Below are positions 1-8,644 of a DNA stretch of 64,000 bases, piece by piece. A program made the translations under genes and the position numbers. Each line of letters starts with the position of its first letter. Within the stretch, counting starts at the first letter, position 1. The stretch covers positions 434,001 through 498,000 of the forward strand of contig NZ_WQLV01000002.1 of NCBI RefSeq assembly GCF_009753675.1. Reading direction: 5' to 3'. The DNA comes from Parasedimentitalea huanghaiensis. Lineage in GTDB: Bacteria > Pseudomonadota > Alphaproteobacteria > Rhodobacterales > Rhodobacteraceae. Under the pieces are notes generated by a model. It ran no database searches, was not told the origin of the DNA, and was given only the letters and a program-made list of their open reading frames with translations.

Positions 1-31
1 TGCTGTGTTCAGCTCAGCGAATTGCCTTTTC

Positions 32-60
32 TTGACGCATTGGCGGTTTGCGCGGAATAC
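32..60 (+). promoter_or_regulatory. Possible sigma-70-like promoter of the first gene
   Basis: TTGACG at 32-37 and GAATAC at 55-60 are separated by 17 bases, close to the consensus -35/-10 arrangement, and lie 30 bases before the start codon at 90. The match is by eye only and the -10 is weak. Confidence 0.35.
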
Positions 61-89
61 TTGGGTTTTAACCAAGTTGAGTATTTATC

Positions 90-1655
90 ATGGCAGGATC
101 TAGTCTCACGGCCCCGGTTGGCCTTTCTCCCCGCGAAAGTCAGGGCAAACCCGTAAAGAACAAAGCTGCAGACGTCATGCTGGTTCGTGCGATGTTGTCA
201 GCCAACGGTATTGGGCCAATGGGAGAATCCAAAAAGATGGATTCAGGCCTTTTGAAATCCCTAAAGACGTTTCAGAAAAATATCGGTTTCAAGAACCCTG
301 ATCAAGTGGTCGATCCCGGCGGCAAAACTGAAAAGGCGCTAAAGCCTAAGTTTGAAGCGCAAAAGCGTGAGGCGGCCAAGGTTGTCATGGTCGAGGTCAA
401 GTATCGCGGGAAAATTCTGCAGCTCACCGAGAAAGACCACGAAAAGATGGTCAAAGAGGTCTTTGCCAAGCTCGACGGTTATATGACCTCGCTGATCAAA
501 AACCACAAAAGCTGCATTGATACGCATCAGGATTATCTGGATACGGCGATGTTGAAAGACGGTGTTATGAATGCGGTTGCACAGGCCATCATTATTACGG
601 CCGGTTCCGTCAACATGCCCGATATGAAAATCATCAGCCGCTCGATCAAGGCAACCGGCGGGTTGGAGCGGGCAATTGCATCAAAAGACCTGAGCAAGCT
701 GGATAAGGCCCTCCCCGAGGCAGAAGCGGCGATCAATGCCTTCAACGCCGAAATACAGCGGTTCTTGAAGGATTTCACCGGATCTGCACAGACCACTGCC
801 ACGGTCCTGACAATTACTTCGGCCACCTGTTTTGCCGTTGTTGGTGCCTTGGCCGCGCCGGTTCTGGTCACCGGAGCAGGGATGAGCGCAACAGCAGCTG
901 CCGTGACTTCGGGCGCCAGCGTCGGTGTTTTGCAAAGCGCGTCGCAGGAATTGGGCAAGCACGCCAGTGGTATGAAGGTAACGGTATGGGGATCAGTCCA
1001 GTCCATTGTCATTGACGGGACCATTGGCGGTCTGACAGCTGGTATTGGCAACAAGATCCCGCTGAAGTTCTGCGACAAGATGGGCAAGGCCATGGCTTCC
1101 AAACTGGGGTCAAAAGTGGCCTTCATGTCCAGTGCGCAGCTGGAGAAGTTCATCGCCAATTATCTGGCTGGTTCAGGCCAGGAAGTCATCAAGGGTGCCA
1201 TCGGAGAGTCGATAAAGCTGGTCGGGATCTGGATGAAAAAGGGCAAGATCCCTTCAGAGAAGGATTTCGACGCAGCAGTAGAGAGCATCTTATACTCTGC
1301 ACTTCTGGGAGGTATGGTTAAAAACCTTGGCGGGTTCCAAAAGAAATGGGCGTATAAAAACAAAGACATGCTGACCGGCACCATCTTGCCTGATCGGTTT
1401 TCCAAACTTGCCAAAAGCAACACAATTCCCAAGACACTGCAGGCCAAGTTATGGGCGGACGTAATGAACAAAGTTTCGAATGAGGGGCTAAAGGCTGGTC
1501 ACCATGAGATCTATGCACGCGCCACCGGCAAAGAGAGCGAAAAACAACTAACCGATATGGCTGCCAAGGCTCTGTTAAAAGACAAATCGCTCCAAAAAGT
1601 CATCGATCGTGAAATGTTGAAGGCGATGAAAAAGCACGGGATCGAGGCGAAGTAA
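90..1655 (+). CDS. Peptidoglycan-binding-like protein with hydrophobic central region
   Basis: A 521-residue protein that I cannot assign to a named family. Residues about 25-85 look like a peptidoglycan-binding_1-type helical module (a stretch ending LLKSLKTFQKNIGF followed by a VDPGGKTEKAL segment). Residues about 230-320 hold long Ala/Gly/Thr/Val-rich hydrophobic stretches resembling the helical, membrane-inserting or pre-toxin segments of secreted polymorphic effectors. The C-terminal 150 residues are lysine-rich and helical. No signal peptide is visible. It starts with ATG and has no strong ribosome-binding site. It faces the OmpA-family gene tail to tail with a gap of only 17 bases. A role as a contractile-injection or type VI effector is conceivable but unproven; no secretion genes are seen nearby. 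Confidence 0.6.
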   Translation: MAGSSLTAPVGLSPRESQGKPVKNKAADVMLVRAMLSANGIGPMGESKKMDSGLLKSLKTFQKNIGFKNPDQVVDPGGKTEKALKPKFEAQKREAAKVVMVEVKYRGKILQLTEKDHEKMVKEVFAKLDGYMTSLIKNHKSCIDTHQDYLDTAMLKDGVMNAVAQAIIITAGSVNMPDMKIISRSIKATGGLERAIASKDLSKLDKALPEAEAAINAFNAEIQRFLKDFTGSAQTTATVLTITSATCFAVVGALAAPVLVTGAGMSATAAAVTSGASVGVLQSASQELGKHASGMKVTVWGSVQSIVIDGTIGGLTAGIGNKIPLKFCDKMGKAMASKLGSKVAFMSSAQLEKFIANYLAGSGQEVIKGAIGESIKLVGIWMKKGKIPSEKDFDAAVESILYSALLGGMVKNLGGFQKKWAYKNKDMLTGTILPDRFSKLAKSNTIPKTLQAKLWADVMNKVSNEGLKAGHHEIYARATGKESEKQLTDMAAKALLKDKSLQKVIDREMLKAMKKHGIEAK

Positions 1656-1672
1656 GCCAGCTTTATTCTGGG

Positions 1673-2608
1673 TTACCGATTCAATAGTACCGCTTCGACC
1701 CGGCGGTTGGCTTCTCGTCCTTGGGGCGTAAGATTGCTGGTCAGCGGGGCCATATAGCCAACACCGGCGACGTCGATCCGGTTTACATCGATGTCGTAGG
1801 TCTCGTGCAGACGTTCACGGACTGCCGTAGCTCGTCGACGCGAAAGAGAGATGTTTTTGTCCTGTGCTCCAACATTGTCGGTGTGGCCCACCAGAGAAAT
1901 ATGCATCTCTGGGTTATCACGCAGAACTTCAGCCAGTCGCACAAGGCTTTCAAACGGGCCAGAACCCAATCGGGCAGACCCGCTGTCAAACTCCAGGTTC
2001 TCCAAAACCACGCGGCCATTGTTTGTCAGTACAGTGAGCAACCCTCTCTCTTCCGGTTCCACCGTTTGATCAGGTTCGGTCACCGGCATCGTAGGTTTGG
2101 GTGGCGTAACATCAATGGGATTGGTTTCAGGTGGGGTCACTTCAATCACCTGAATATAGCTGGCGCCACGAGATCGGGATACCAACAGCGACAGGGCCTG
2201 TTCATCCCCTTTGAGAGCGGACAAAAACAAGTAATCGCCGATTGCTACCGTCATATCCGGCGCAGGAACCACCTCGATACCAAAGCGGAAATCAAAGCCG
2301 CCGCAGTCTTGTGCCTGACACTGGAACAAAATGTCATAGCCTGCGTCCTCCAATTGCTGTCGCATCGGAGCAAACAATTGAAGCGAAGTGGCGTCACCCC
2401 CTGCCCGCCAAGTGCGTCGCAGCACCTGGCCCTCGAAATACCGGACAGGAACATTATCGTCAGCCGCTGGCCCCAGCGGCAGCGCATAGCGCGCTAGCGG
2501 ACTGTGCCGCTGGGCCAGGGTCTTGGCCCCGTTTGGCAACGTCAAATCACTTGCCAGCGCAGGCAGTGCCAGCGCCGAAACGCAAAATATGACCAGTGCG
2601 CGGATCAC
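1673..2608 (-). CDS. OmpA-family outer-membrane/periplasmic protein
   Basis: Begins with GTG and a clear Sec signal peptide (MIRALVIFCVSALALPALAS). Residues about 30-150 form a domain of unknown function with two cysteines (CQAQDC). A proline-rich linker follows (about 155-190), then a C-terminal OmpA-like peptidoglycan-binding domain (about 199-311) with the motif GHTDNVG and the closing NRRVE. It probably anchors to peptidoglycan from the periplasmic side. Its start overlaps the stop of the upstream AhpD-like gene by four bases (GTGA), so the two are translationally coupled. The partner process is not known. Confidence 0.85.
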   Translation of the reverse strand: MIRALVIFCVSALALPALASDLTLPNGAKTLAQRHSPLARYALPLGPAADDNVPVRYFEGQVLRRTWRAGGDATSLQLFAPMRQQLEDAGYDILFQCQAQDCGGFDFRFGIEVVPAPDMTVAIGDYLFLSALKGDEQALSLLVSRSRGASYIQVIEVTPPETNPIDVTPPKPTMPVTEPDQTVEPEERGLLTVLTNNGRVVLENLEFDSGSARLGSGPFESLVRLAEVLRDNPEMHISLVGHTDNVGAQDKNISLSRRRATAVRERLHETYDIDVNRIDVAGVGYMAPLTSNLTPQGREANRRVEAVLLNR

Positions 2609-3177
2609 CGGAACTGGCTGTGATATTCGTCATTGGGCTGCATCGCGGTCGCGCTGGCAATCCTGTTGGACATGTTGAAAAACCCGGTCACATTGGCAAT
2701 GTCCCAGATATCGCGATCGCTAAACCCAACATCGCGCAGGCCTTGCCTGTCACTTTCTGATATTTCAGCACTGGCAGTGGTCATTTTGGCAGCAAAATCC
2801 AGCATTGCGCTTTGACGTGGGTCCAGAGATGCCATCCGGTAGTTCATCACCAGAACTTCACCCAATTTTGGATCACCGGACAATTGCCGCACAGCGGCAC
2901 CGTGGGCAACCAGACAATAGAAACACTTGTTGATCGACGAGACCACCACCGCGATCATCTCGCGCTCCAGCTTACTCAGGCCACTTTCTGCCAACATCAC
3001 GTCGTTATACATACCGGTAAAAGCGTTGAGCTTCGCGATATCAAAGGCGTTGGCCTTAAGAACATTGGGGATCATGCCCAGTTTCTCGACACAGATATCA
3101 AAGTACTTCTGGGTCTCAGGTGGCAGAGGATCCACCATCGGCAGGTCCAGCGCGGTGGGCATGGTCTGATCAGTCAT
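2605..3177 (-). CDS. Peroxidase-related (AhpD/carboxymuconolactone decarboxylase-like) enzyme
   Basis: A 190-residue protein of the alkylhydroperoxidase AhpD fold. The catalytic CxxC with following histidine is visible as KCFYCLVAHG near residue 85, preceded by the helix typical of 'uncharacterised peroxidase-related enzymes'. Known members reduce peroxides through the vicinal cysteines. It starts at ATG, with a GGAG motif about 10 bases upstream. It lies 6 bases after the acetyltransferase gene and is coupled to the OmpA-family gene, so it probably belongs to one transcript with cinA-like, GNAT, AhpD-like and OmpA genes. Confidence 0.85.
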   Translation of the reverse strand: MTDQTMPTALDLPMVDPLPPETQKYFDICVEKLGMIPNVLKANAFDIAKLNAFTGMYNDVMLAESGLSKLEREMIAVVVSSINKCFYCLVAHGAAVRQLSGDPKLGEVLVMNYRMASLDPRQSAMLDFAAKMTTASAEISESDRQGLRDVGFSDRDIWDIANVTGFFNMSNRIASATAMQPNDEYHSQFR

Positions 3178-3183
3178 TCTGGT

Positions 3184-3909
3184 TCAATCTCCGTTCGGCA
3201 AAATGCGGTAATGATACTGTCCCACAGTGGTCATACCGATGGAAGCATAGAGCCCGTTTGCGCCTTTGTTACGTTTGGTACATATCACCGCCAGCGTATC
3301 AGCACCGTTGTCGAGCGCCCAAAGTGCCGCCTGACGCATCATCCAGACACCCATTCCTTTGCGACGTTGATGCGGTAAAATCTCTAACGCGTGTATCATG
3401 GCAACGCCATCATGGATGGCACAAAAGGCTGCACCAGCAGGCTTGTCATCGTTGCGGCTTAACAATGCGGTTTTGGCGCCTGCCACACGGTCCATCACCG
3501 CCCAGCGATGTGGTCCTATACCACCCGAGGCCCATATTTCCTTTTGGATTGCCAAGGGCTCCCAAACACAAAAGGTGGTAACCCGCGGGATCGCTACATC
3601 GCCTAAAAGGGTCGCAGGGCAGGCCCAAATATTGACCGGGTCCATCACCTCATAGCCACGTATCGCGAGCAAACCGTCCAGATCAGCCTCGCCATCATGT
3701 ACCATGAACAAAGGCTTTTGGCCCATTGCACGCATTGCCGACTCGGCCGCGACTATGTCTGCATCGGTGACCACACCTGACACTGTCGCCGCTGACACCC
3801 GGCTGCCGCCGCCAAGTCCCTGACGCAAAGTAACAGGACCCAGGTTCGTTTTAGTCGCGGCCGGCCAAGTTGCCTCCGATACTGCGTAGTACCGCGGATC
3901 TGTGCTCAC
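3184..3909 (-). CDS. GNAT-family N-acetyltransferase
   Basis: A 241-residue protein with a C-terminal GNAT domain. Acetyl-CoA-binding motif A is seen as LPHQRRKGMGVWMMRQAALWA (residues about 180-200, R-x-x-G-x-G core). It is followed by the beta-strand and NGLYASIGMTTVGQYHYR end typical of the fold. The N-terminal half (about 1-110) looks like a degenerate second GNAT-like region. It starts with GTG overlapping the stop of the cinA-like gene by four bases. The substrate cannot be told. Confidence 0.8.
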   Translation of the reverse strand: MSTDPRYYAVSEATWPAATKTNLGPVTLRQGLGGGSRVSAATVSGVVTDADIVAAESAMRAMGQKPLFMVHDGEADLDGLLAIRGYEVMDPVNIWACPATLLGDVAIPRVTTFCVWEPLAIQKEIWASGGIGPHRWAVMDRVAGAKTALLSRNDDKPAGAAFCAIHDGVAMIHALEILPHQRRKGMGVWMMRQAALWALDNGADTLAVICTKRNKGANGLYASIGMTTVGQYHYRILPNGD

Positions 3910-4628
3910 AGCTCAAGCTCCTTGGCCAATTGTGTCATCGCCGCATCAATGCGGGTGCCTATTGTGCCACGGATCACGATATTTGCACCAAATGCGCCAT
4001 CCTTTTGGAAGGGATAGCAGCCAATTGACAGGTCATCATACTTCTCGGCCAGTGCACTTAAAGTGGGCGCAATGTCCCCCTCTCCGCGCAACACCCGCAG
4101 GGTTTGCGAGAGCATCGGCTGGCCGCCGGTAATCGTTGGCAGGACCGAAGCTACCATCGCCTGAAAGACCAGTGGCACCCCGGCCATCACATGTACATTG
4201 CCAAGGGTAAATCCCGGTGCAACTGAGACCGGATTGTCAATCAGTGTTGCCCCATCAGGAATACGCGCCATGCGTAGACGGGCCTCGTTCAGCTCACTAC
4301 CGGATTTTTTGTAGTGCTCTGCCAGCAGTGCCCGCGCGTCGTCGCGTACGTCAATTTGAGTGTCAAAGGCCTGTGCAATACAGTCGGCGGTAATGTCATC
4401 ATGCGTAGGGCCAATTCCACCGCTGGTGAACACATGATCAAAGCTTTCAGATAGTGCCCGAACCGCTGAAACGATTGCAGCTGCATCATCGCTGACAATA
4501 CGAACCTCGGCCAAATCTACGCCGTGCTTGGTCAGCTCACCGGCCAAGAAATACATATTGGCGTCGCGTGTGCGCCCTGAAAGGATCTCGTCGCCAATGA
4601 CCAGCATGGCTGCGGTGGGGTTTGGCAT
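3906..4628 (-). CDS. CinA-like competence/damage-inducible protein (molybdopterin-binding domain)
   Basis: A 240-residue protein consisting only of the MoCF-biosynthesis-type nucleotide-binding domain. Recognisable parts are the N-terminal VIGDEILSGRTRDANMYFLAGEL motif region, the FTSGGIGPTHDDIT loop and the GVPLVFQAM segment. It lacks the C-terminal CinA amidohydrolase domain, as is usual for the short form in alphaproteobacteria. The start was placed at the ATG at 4628 because AAAGGAG lies just upstream; a longer reading frame to 4742 has no such site. The function of the short form is not settled; nucleotide or pyridine-nucleotide metabolism is possible. Confidence 0.85.
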   Translation of the reverse strand: MPNPTAAMLVIGDEILSGRTRDANMYFLAGELTKHGVDLAEVRIVSDDAAAIVSAVRALSESFDHVFTSGGIGPTHDDITADCIAQAFDTQIDVRDDARALLAEHYKKSGSELNEARLRMARIPDGATLIDNPVSVAPGFTLGNVHVMAGVPLVFQAMVASVLPTITGGQPMLSQTLRVLRGEGDIAPTLSALAEKYDDLSIGCYPFQKDGAFGANIVIRGTIGTRIDAAMTQLAKELEL

Positions 4629-4701
4629 CGTCTCACTCCTTTGGCGGTTTTGTCCGCAAGATACCCCCACCCGCCGTAAGGGCAAGCAGACAGTTTCTTT
4701 T

Positions 4702-5238
4702 TCACCTGTAACCTTCAATGATCCGATCAAACAGAGTGTCATCCTGCAGGCTCCGCGACAGGATCATCGCCCCTTCAAGCGCCGCTATCATACAGGCCGC
4801 TTTCGTTTCGGCCTCCTCGGCTCCTAGCCCCCTGGCTTGGAAAACCTGCCCCAGCCACTGGATATTTCGAACAAAGAAAGCGCGCGTTTGGCGGGCAACG
4901 GGATCTGGCAAGTCGCTGATTTCGGCACCAAACATGCCGCAAAGACACATTTGCCCATCCTCGATCAGGGCTCTGCGATAGCTGGCCGCATAGCGCCGCA
5001 GCATTTCATCTGCGCCTTCAGCTCCTGGTTCGCCCAGCCCGTCAAGAAACCGGTTGGTATACCGTTCCGCCAGCGCCGCCCCCAAAATTTCCTTATTGGC
5101 AAAATGATAGTGCACACTGGCCGATTTAATGCCGATCTCAGCTGCGATCTCGCGAAAGGAAAAACTGTTGTAGCCGCCCTGTCGCGCCATCCGTTCGGCG
5201 CTGTCCAGGATACGGCTGGCGGTTTCTGAATAGGCCAT
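4702..5238 (-). CDS. TetR-family transcriptional regulator
   Basis: A 178-residue protein with an N-terminal TetR helix-turn-helix (residues about 10-55, with SFREIAAEIGIKSASVHYHFANKE) and a C-terminal ligand-binding/dimer domain of TetR_C type. It is divergent from the short-chain dehydrogenase at 5342, with two palindromic sequences in the 103-base gap. This is the classic arrangement of a repressor controlling itself and the neighbouring gene. The cysteine-containing MCLCGMFGAE segment near residue 97 is seen in related YcdC/AcuR-like regulators. Ligand unknown. Confidence 0.9.
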   Translation of the reverse strand: MAYSETASRILDSAERMARQGGYNSFSFREIAAEIGIKSASVHYHFANKEILGAALAERYTNRFLDGLGEPGAEGADEMLRRYAASYRRALIEDGQMCLCGMFGAEISDLPDPVARQTRAFFVRNIQWLGQVFQARGLGAEEAETKAACMIAALEGAMILSRSLQDDTLFDRIIEGYR

Positions 5239-5258
5239 TTGTCCACTCTTTTATCTAC

Positions 5259-5272
5259 CTACCTGCAGATAG
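5259..5272. promoter_or_regulatory. Imperfect palindrome, probable TetR operator 1
   Basis: CTACCTG/CAGATAG, a 14-base palindrome with one mismatch. It shares the CTACCT half-site with the perfect palindrome at 5306-5323. It lies just upstream of a TTGACG at 5276-5281 and close to the TetR start codon at 5238. Confidence 0.65.
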
Positions 5273-5305
5273 GGGTTGACGACTCATTCCGCAATCTCAA
5301 TATAG

Positions 5306-5323
5306 CTACCTATCGATAGGTAG
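5306..5323. promoter_or_regulatory. Perfect 18-bp palindrome, probable TetR operator 2
   Basis: CTACCTATCGATAGGTAG reads identically on both strands. It overlaps the likely -10 region (AATATA/TATAGC near 5299-5306) of a promoter with TTGACG at 5276-5281, and lies 18 bases before the dehydrogenase start. Binding there would block transcription of the dehydrogenase. Confidence 0.75.
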
Positions 5324-5341
5324 GCAAAAAGGATTGACGAC

Positions 5342-6097
5342 ATGACCACTCCAACAACACTCATCATCGGCGGTTCCAGCGGCATGGGTCTGGAAACAGC
5401 CCGCAACCTGACAGCACAGGGTCAGCATGTTACTCTGGTTGGCCGTTCAACTGAAAAACTGGCTGCGGCCAAAGCAGAATTTGGGATTTTGGCTGAGACC
5501 GCGCAGCTGGACTTGTCCGACACAGAAGCGACAAATGCATTTGCGGCTGAACTGAAAACCAGCAAACGTCACATCAACCAACTGGTGAACGCAGCTGGCA
5601 TTTTTGCACCCAAGCCCTTTCTGGAGCACACCGGTGAAGACTACGATGCTTACATGGGGCTGAACCGGGCGACCTTCTTCATCACCCAAGCGGTTGCAGA
5701 AAACATGAAAGCCAATGGCGGAGGTTCCATCGTGAACATCGGGTCCATGTGGGGCAAGCAGGCGGTCAAAGCGACACCTTCATCCGCCTATTCCATGGCC
5801 AAGGCTGGCCTGCACTCTCTGACCCAACATCTGGCAATCGAGTTGGGCGAGCACGGTATCCGGGTCAATGCGGTCTCTCCCGCCGTTGTGGTCACGCCTA
5901 TCTATGGCGCATTTATTGACCCGGACCAGATCGAAGACACCCTGACAGGGGCCTTTGATGCATTCCACCCTGTTGGACGTGTGGGCCGCCCCTCGGATGT
6001 TGCAGCAACAGTTGCGCATTTGTTATCAGACCAAACGAACTGGGTCACCGGCGCCATCTGGGATGTAGACGGCGGCGTTATGGCCGGTCGCAACTGA
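5342..6097 (+). CDS. Short-chain dehydrogenase/reductase (SDR)
   Basis: A 251-residue classical SDR. It has the cofactor loop GGSSGMG at residues 10-16 in place of TGxxxGxG, the NxAG-type NAAGIF motif near 83, the catalytic serine in NIGSMWG near 132 and SSAYSMAK (YxxxK) near 147-154. The C-terminal [21 protein letters not shown] and WDVDGG end is typical of FabG-like oxidoreductases. An NAD(P)H-dependent oxidoreductase acting on a small carbonyl or alcohol is expected. It is probably repressed by the divergent TetR regulator. Confidence 0.9.
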   Translation: MTTPTTLIIGGSSGMGLETARNLTAQGQHVTLVGRSTEKLAAAKAEFGILAETAQLDLSDTEATNAFAAELKTSKRHINQLVNAAGIFAPKPFLEHTGEDYDAYMGLNRATFFITQAVAENMKANGGGSIVNIGSMWGKQAVKATPSSAYSMAKAGLHSLTQHLAIELGEHGIRVNAVSPAVVVTPIYGAFIDPDQIEDTLTGAFDAFHPVGRVGRPSDVAATVAHLLSDQTNWVTGAIWDVDGGVMAGRN

Positions 6098-6135
6098 TAC
6101 TTTAACAGCAGGCGGGGGTGCGATAGGCAGAAGGC

Positions 6136-6837
6136 ATGAACTTTGCCACGCCCCTCATCCCCGCCACGCTGATCCGCCGCTACAAACGGTTTCTGGCCGA
6201 TTGCCAGCTACCAGATGGTCGCGAGATCACCGCACATTGTGCCAACCCTGGCTCAATGATGGGGTTGGCCGAACCGGGAATACGCGTGTGGTTGGAACCA
6301 AACGACGATCCGAAGAAAAAGCTCGACTATGGCTGGCGGCTTGTTGACCACGAGAACGGCCACTTTACCGGAGTTGATACCTCGGTCCCCAACCGCGCTC
6401 TGCGGGCTTCTCTTGAGGCTGGTGAAATCATTGAACTGGCCGATTATGAAACCCTGCGCCCCGAAGTGAAATATGGTGAAAACAGCCGTATTGATTTCCT
6501 GTTGACCCAGTCCGGCCTGCCCGATTGTTACGTCGAGGTCAAAAGTGTCACCCTGATGCGTCAGCCGGGACTCGCCGAGTTTCCTGACAGCGTGACCAAA
6601 CGCGGCACCAAGCATTTGGGTGAGTTGACCAAAATGGTACAGCAAGGCCACCGGGCTGTGATGCTGTATTTGGTACAGCGCACCGATTGCCAGCGCTTCC
6701 AGCTAGCGGCTGATATCGACCCGGCTTACGCTGCAGCCTTTGACCAGGCACAGGCCGCTGGTGTTGAAAGATTGATCTATTCAACCAATATTTCACCTGA
6801 GGAGATTACCCTGGGCGCGGCTATTGCCGCCGCCTGA
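6136..6837 (+). CDS. sfsA: DNA/RNA nuclease SfsA (sugar fermentation stimulation protein homologue)
   Basis: A 233-residue protein matching SfsA throughout: RRYKRFLADCQLPDG at the N terminus, the CANPGSM motif, VPNRALRA, the nuclease-like core RIDFLLT...CYVEVKSVTL, and the FPDSVTKRGTKHLGEL segment. The D-x-E-x-K pattern resembles restriction-endonuclease-fold nucleases. It lies directly before map, an arrangement I recall from other Rhodobacterales. Confidence 0.93.
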   Translation: MNFATPLIPATLIRRYKRFLADCQLPDGREITAHCANPGSMMGLAEPGIRVWLEPNDDPKKKLDYGWRLVDHENGHFTGVDTSVPNRALRASLEAGEIIELADYETLRPEVKYGENSRIDFLLTQSGLPDCYVEVKSVTLMRQPGLAEFPDSVTKRGTKHLGELTKMVQQGHRAVMLYLVQRTDCQRFQLAADIDPAYAAAFDQAQAAGVERLIYSTNISPEEITLGAAIAAA

Positions 6838-6906
6838 ACAGCGCGGCATCACAGCCTATGGCCCTTTTGTGCCAATACCCTTAGATAGCGATCCAAGATT
6901 GCAGCG

Positions 6907-7731
6907 ATGGAGCCCATCTTGATGAGAAAAAACGGTGGCCGGACAACCAAGGACGGCATTCGCATTTACCAACAGGCCGACTATGCCGGCATGCATGTGG
7001 CCGGAAAACTGGCCGCGCGTATTCTGGACGACATTGCCGCACATGTCTTTGTCGGACAAACCACGGGCGAAATTGACCGAGTGATCACCCAGATGGTCGA
7101 TGACGCTGGCGCCAAATCAGCCACCATCGGCTACAAAGGCTATCAGCACGCCAGCTGTATTTCAGTGAACCATGTGGTCTGCCATGGCATCCCCGGTGAC
7201 AAAAAACTGAAGGATGGTGACATCCTCAACATTGATGTCACCGTGATTGTTGATGGCTGGTTCGGCGATACCAGCCGGATGTTTGTTGCAGGCAAGCTAC
7301 CGCGCAAAGCTGAACGGCTGATCCAGGTGACCTATGATGCCCTGATGAAGGGTATCGAGGCGGTCAAACCTGGTAATACCTTTGGCGACATCGGTCATGC
7401 CATTCAGGTCTATGCCGAAAGCCAGCGAATGAGCGTTGTACGCGATTTCTGTGGTCACGGTCTGGGCGAGGTTTTCCACGCCCCACCTAATGTGCTGCAC
7501 TATGGCCGCCCCGGCACCGGTGCCACTCTCGAAGAAGGCATGTTCTTCACGATTGAGCCAATGATCAACCTGGGCCGCCCCGAAACCAAAATCCTTGCCG
7601 ATGATTGGACAGCGGTAACCCGCGACAAGTCTCTGACCGCTCAGTTTGAACACTCCGTTGCGGTGACCGCTGACGGTGTTGAAATTTTCACCCTCTCACC
7701 TGCTGGCAGATTTCATCCAACCTACGGCTGA
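6907..7731 (+). CDS. map: Methionine aminopeptidase, type I
   Basis: Removes the initiator methionine from nascent proteins. The 274-residue protein carries the pita-bread fold ligands: the histidine in VVCHGIPGD, the aspartates in NIDVTVIVDGWFGDTSRMF, the histidine in GHGLGEVFH, the glutamate in FTIEPMIN and the last glutamate in QFEHSVAVT. It starts with ATG about 70 bases after sfsA, with a poor Shine-Dalgarno; the second methionine (MRKNGG) at residue 6 is an alternative start. Confidence 0.95.
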   Translation: MEPILMRKNGGRTTKDGIRIYQQADYAGMHVAGKLAARILDDIAAHVFVGQTTGEIDRVITQMVDDAGAKSATIGYKGYQHASCISVNHVVCHGIPGDKKLKDGDILNIDVTVIVDGWFGDTSRMFVAGKLPRKAERLIQVTYDALMKGIEAVKPGNTFGDIGHAIQVYAESQRMSVVRDFCGHGLGEVFHAPPNVLHYGRPGTGATLEEGMFFTIEPMINLGRPETKILADDWTAVTRDKSLTAQFEHSVAVTADGVEIFTLSPAGRFHPTYG

Positions 7732-7737
7732 CGCCAC

Positions 7738-7780
7738 AACCCCTCTGCATCCGTCCAGCTGACGGGCACAGAGGGGTTTC
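7738..7780 (+). terminator. Hairpin terminator after map
   Basis: Arms AACCCCTCTG (7738-7747) and CAGAGGGGTT (7769-7778) pair perfectly over 10 bases. A smaller CCGTC/GACGG stem lies inside the loop, and TTTC follows. Confidence 0.6.
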
Positions 7781-7846
7781 ATCAACCGTTTGACCAACAC
7801 CCAGAATGCCCTAACCTGATCCCTATAACGTCTATTGGGGGTGGTT

Positions 7847-8521
7847 ATGCCGTTTAGGTCTATCGTTGGATTGGTGTTTATACTGGGCATTGCACAACCC
7901 GCACCAGCGCAAGAGGCCAGTATTGACTTCAATCTATTCAGTTATGAGGGTGCCTATCTTAACCGAATTTTCCGGTTTAACGCCGATTACACTGCCAAAT
8001 ACAACATCCCCATCGAGGTGCCGTTTGCCCTGCAAATCCCGGTACGCAGTGATGTCGAAATCATCGCAGACGGGCGCCCCAGCGGCGGTATTGTCAAATT
8101 TACCTTCGCCACTAAAGACCCTTCCGGGCGAAAATTCATTGAGAACTTCCATGTGGTCGATGCAAGCTTCCCGATCCCACAGGATAGTACCGACCCAATG
8201 CCCATCCGGTTGCGCAGCGCCGCCAAAGCCCTGACACAGTCGGCCTACCCTTCGGCGGTCCAAGGCTTCACAGATGCCAAAATTATCAGCACCCTCGAAA
8301 TTGTCGTCAATGGCCTGCGCGCGGTTGAGCTTCTGGGCACCTACAACGACCCCGCCAATGGTCCGATGGTGTTGCAACTGGTCGCCGTCCCACATCCCAA
8401 CCGTGCCGAGAGCTATTTCATCGTTCACAACATCAGCCGCACCATGGTCCCGATGAGCGGCCCGGAACAGCTGCCCGAAACACTGGGTGGCCGGGTATTG
8501 GACAGTTTCACCTACGACTAA
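7847..8521 (+). CDS. Exported protein of unknown function
   Basis: A 224-residue protein with a Sec signal peptide (MPFRSIVGLVFILGIAQPAPAQ). The mature part is beta-rich, with no motif that I recognise. The start at 7847 was chosen because GGGGGTGG lies directly upstream; a TTG at 7835 in the same frame has none. It stands alone between map and a convergent HAD gene. It probably resides in the periplasm. Confidence 0.75.
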   Translation: MPFRSIVGLVFILGIAQPAPAQEASIDFNLFSYEGAYLNRIFRFNADYTAKYNIPIEVPFALQIPVRSDVEIIADGRPSGGIVKFTFATKDPSGRKFIENFHVVDASFPIPQDSTDPMPIRLRSAAKALTQSAYPSAVQGFTDAKIISTLEIVVNGLRAVELLGTYNDPANGPMVLQLVAVPHPNRAESYFIVHNISRTMVPMSGPEQLPETLGGRVLDSFTYD

Positions 8522-8564
8522 CCTCCAAGACAGGACCGGATCGTCTTCATCTAGCTAAAAGTAT

Positions 8565-8610
8565 CCCGGGGGTGAATTGCCGCAATAGCGGCAAGAGGGG
8601 GCAGCGCCCC
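8565..8610. repeat. Intergenic double hairpin of a recurring type
   Basis: CCCGGGGGTG is followed by TTGCCGC/GCGGCAA (8577-8594, loop AATA) and GGGGC/GCCCC (8598-8610). A related 'AAATATCC..GGGGG' pattern occurs near 61810 and 43305. No T-run follows, so a dispersed repeat or weak terminator between the convergent genes is likelier than a strong terminator. Confidence 0.4.
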
Positions 8611-8644
8611 ATCTTGAACTCAGGCTTGGATCTGCACTCCGGGC

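Noticed and set aside
4629-4742. Upstream extension of the CinA-like gene
   Set aside because: The extra 38 residues have no similarity to the family and the ATG at 4628 has a good ribosome-binding site.
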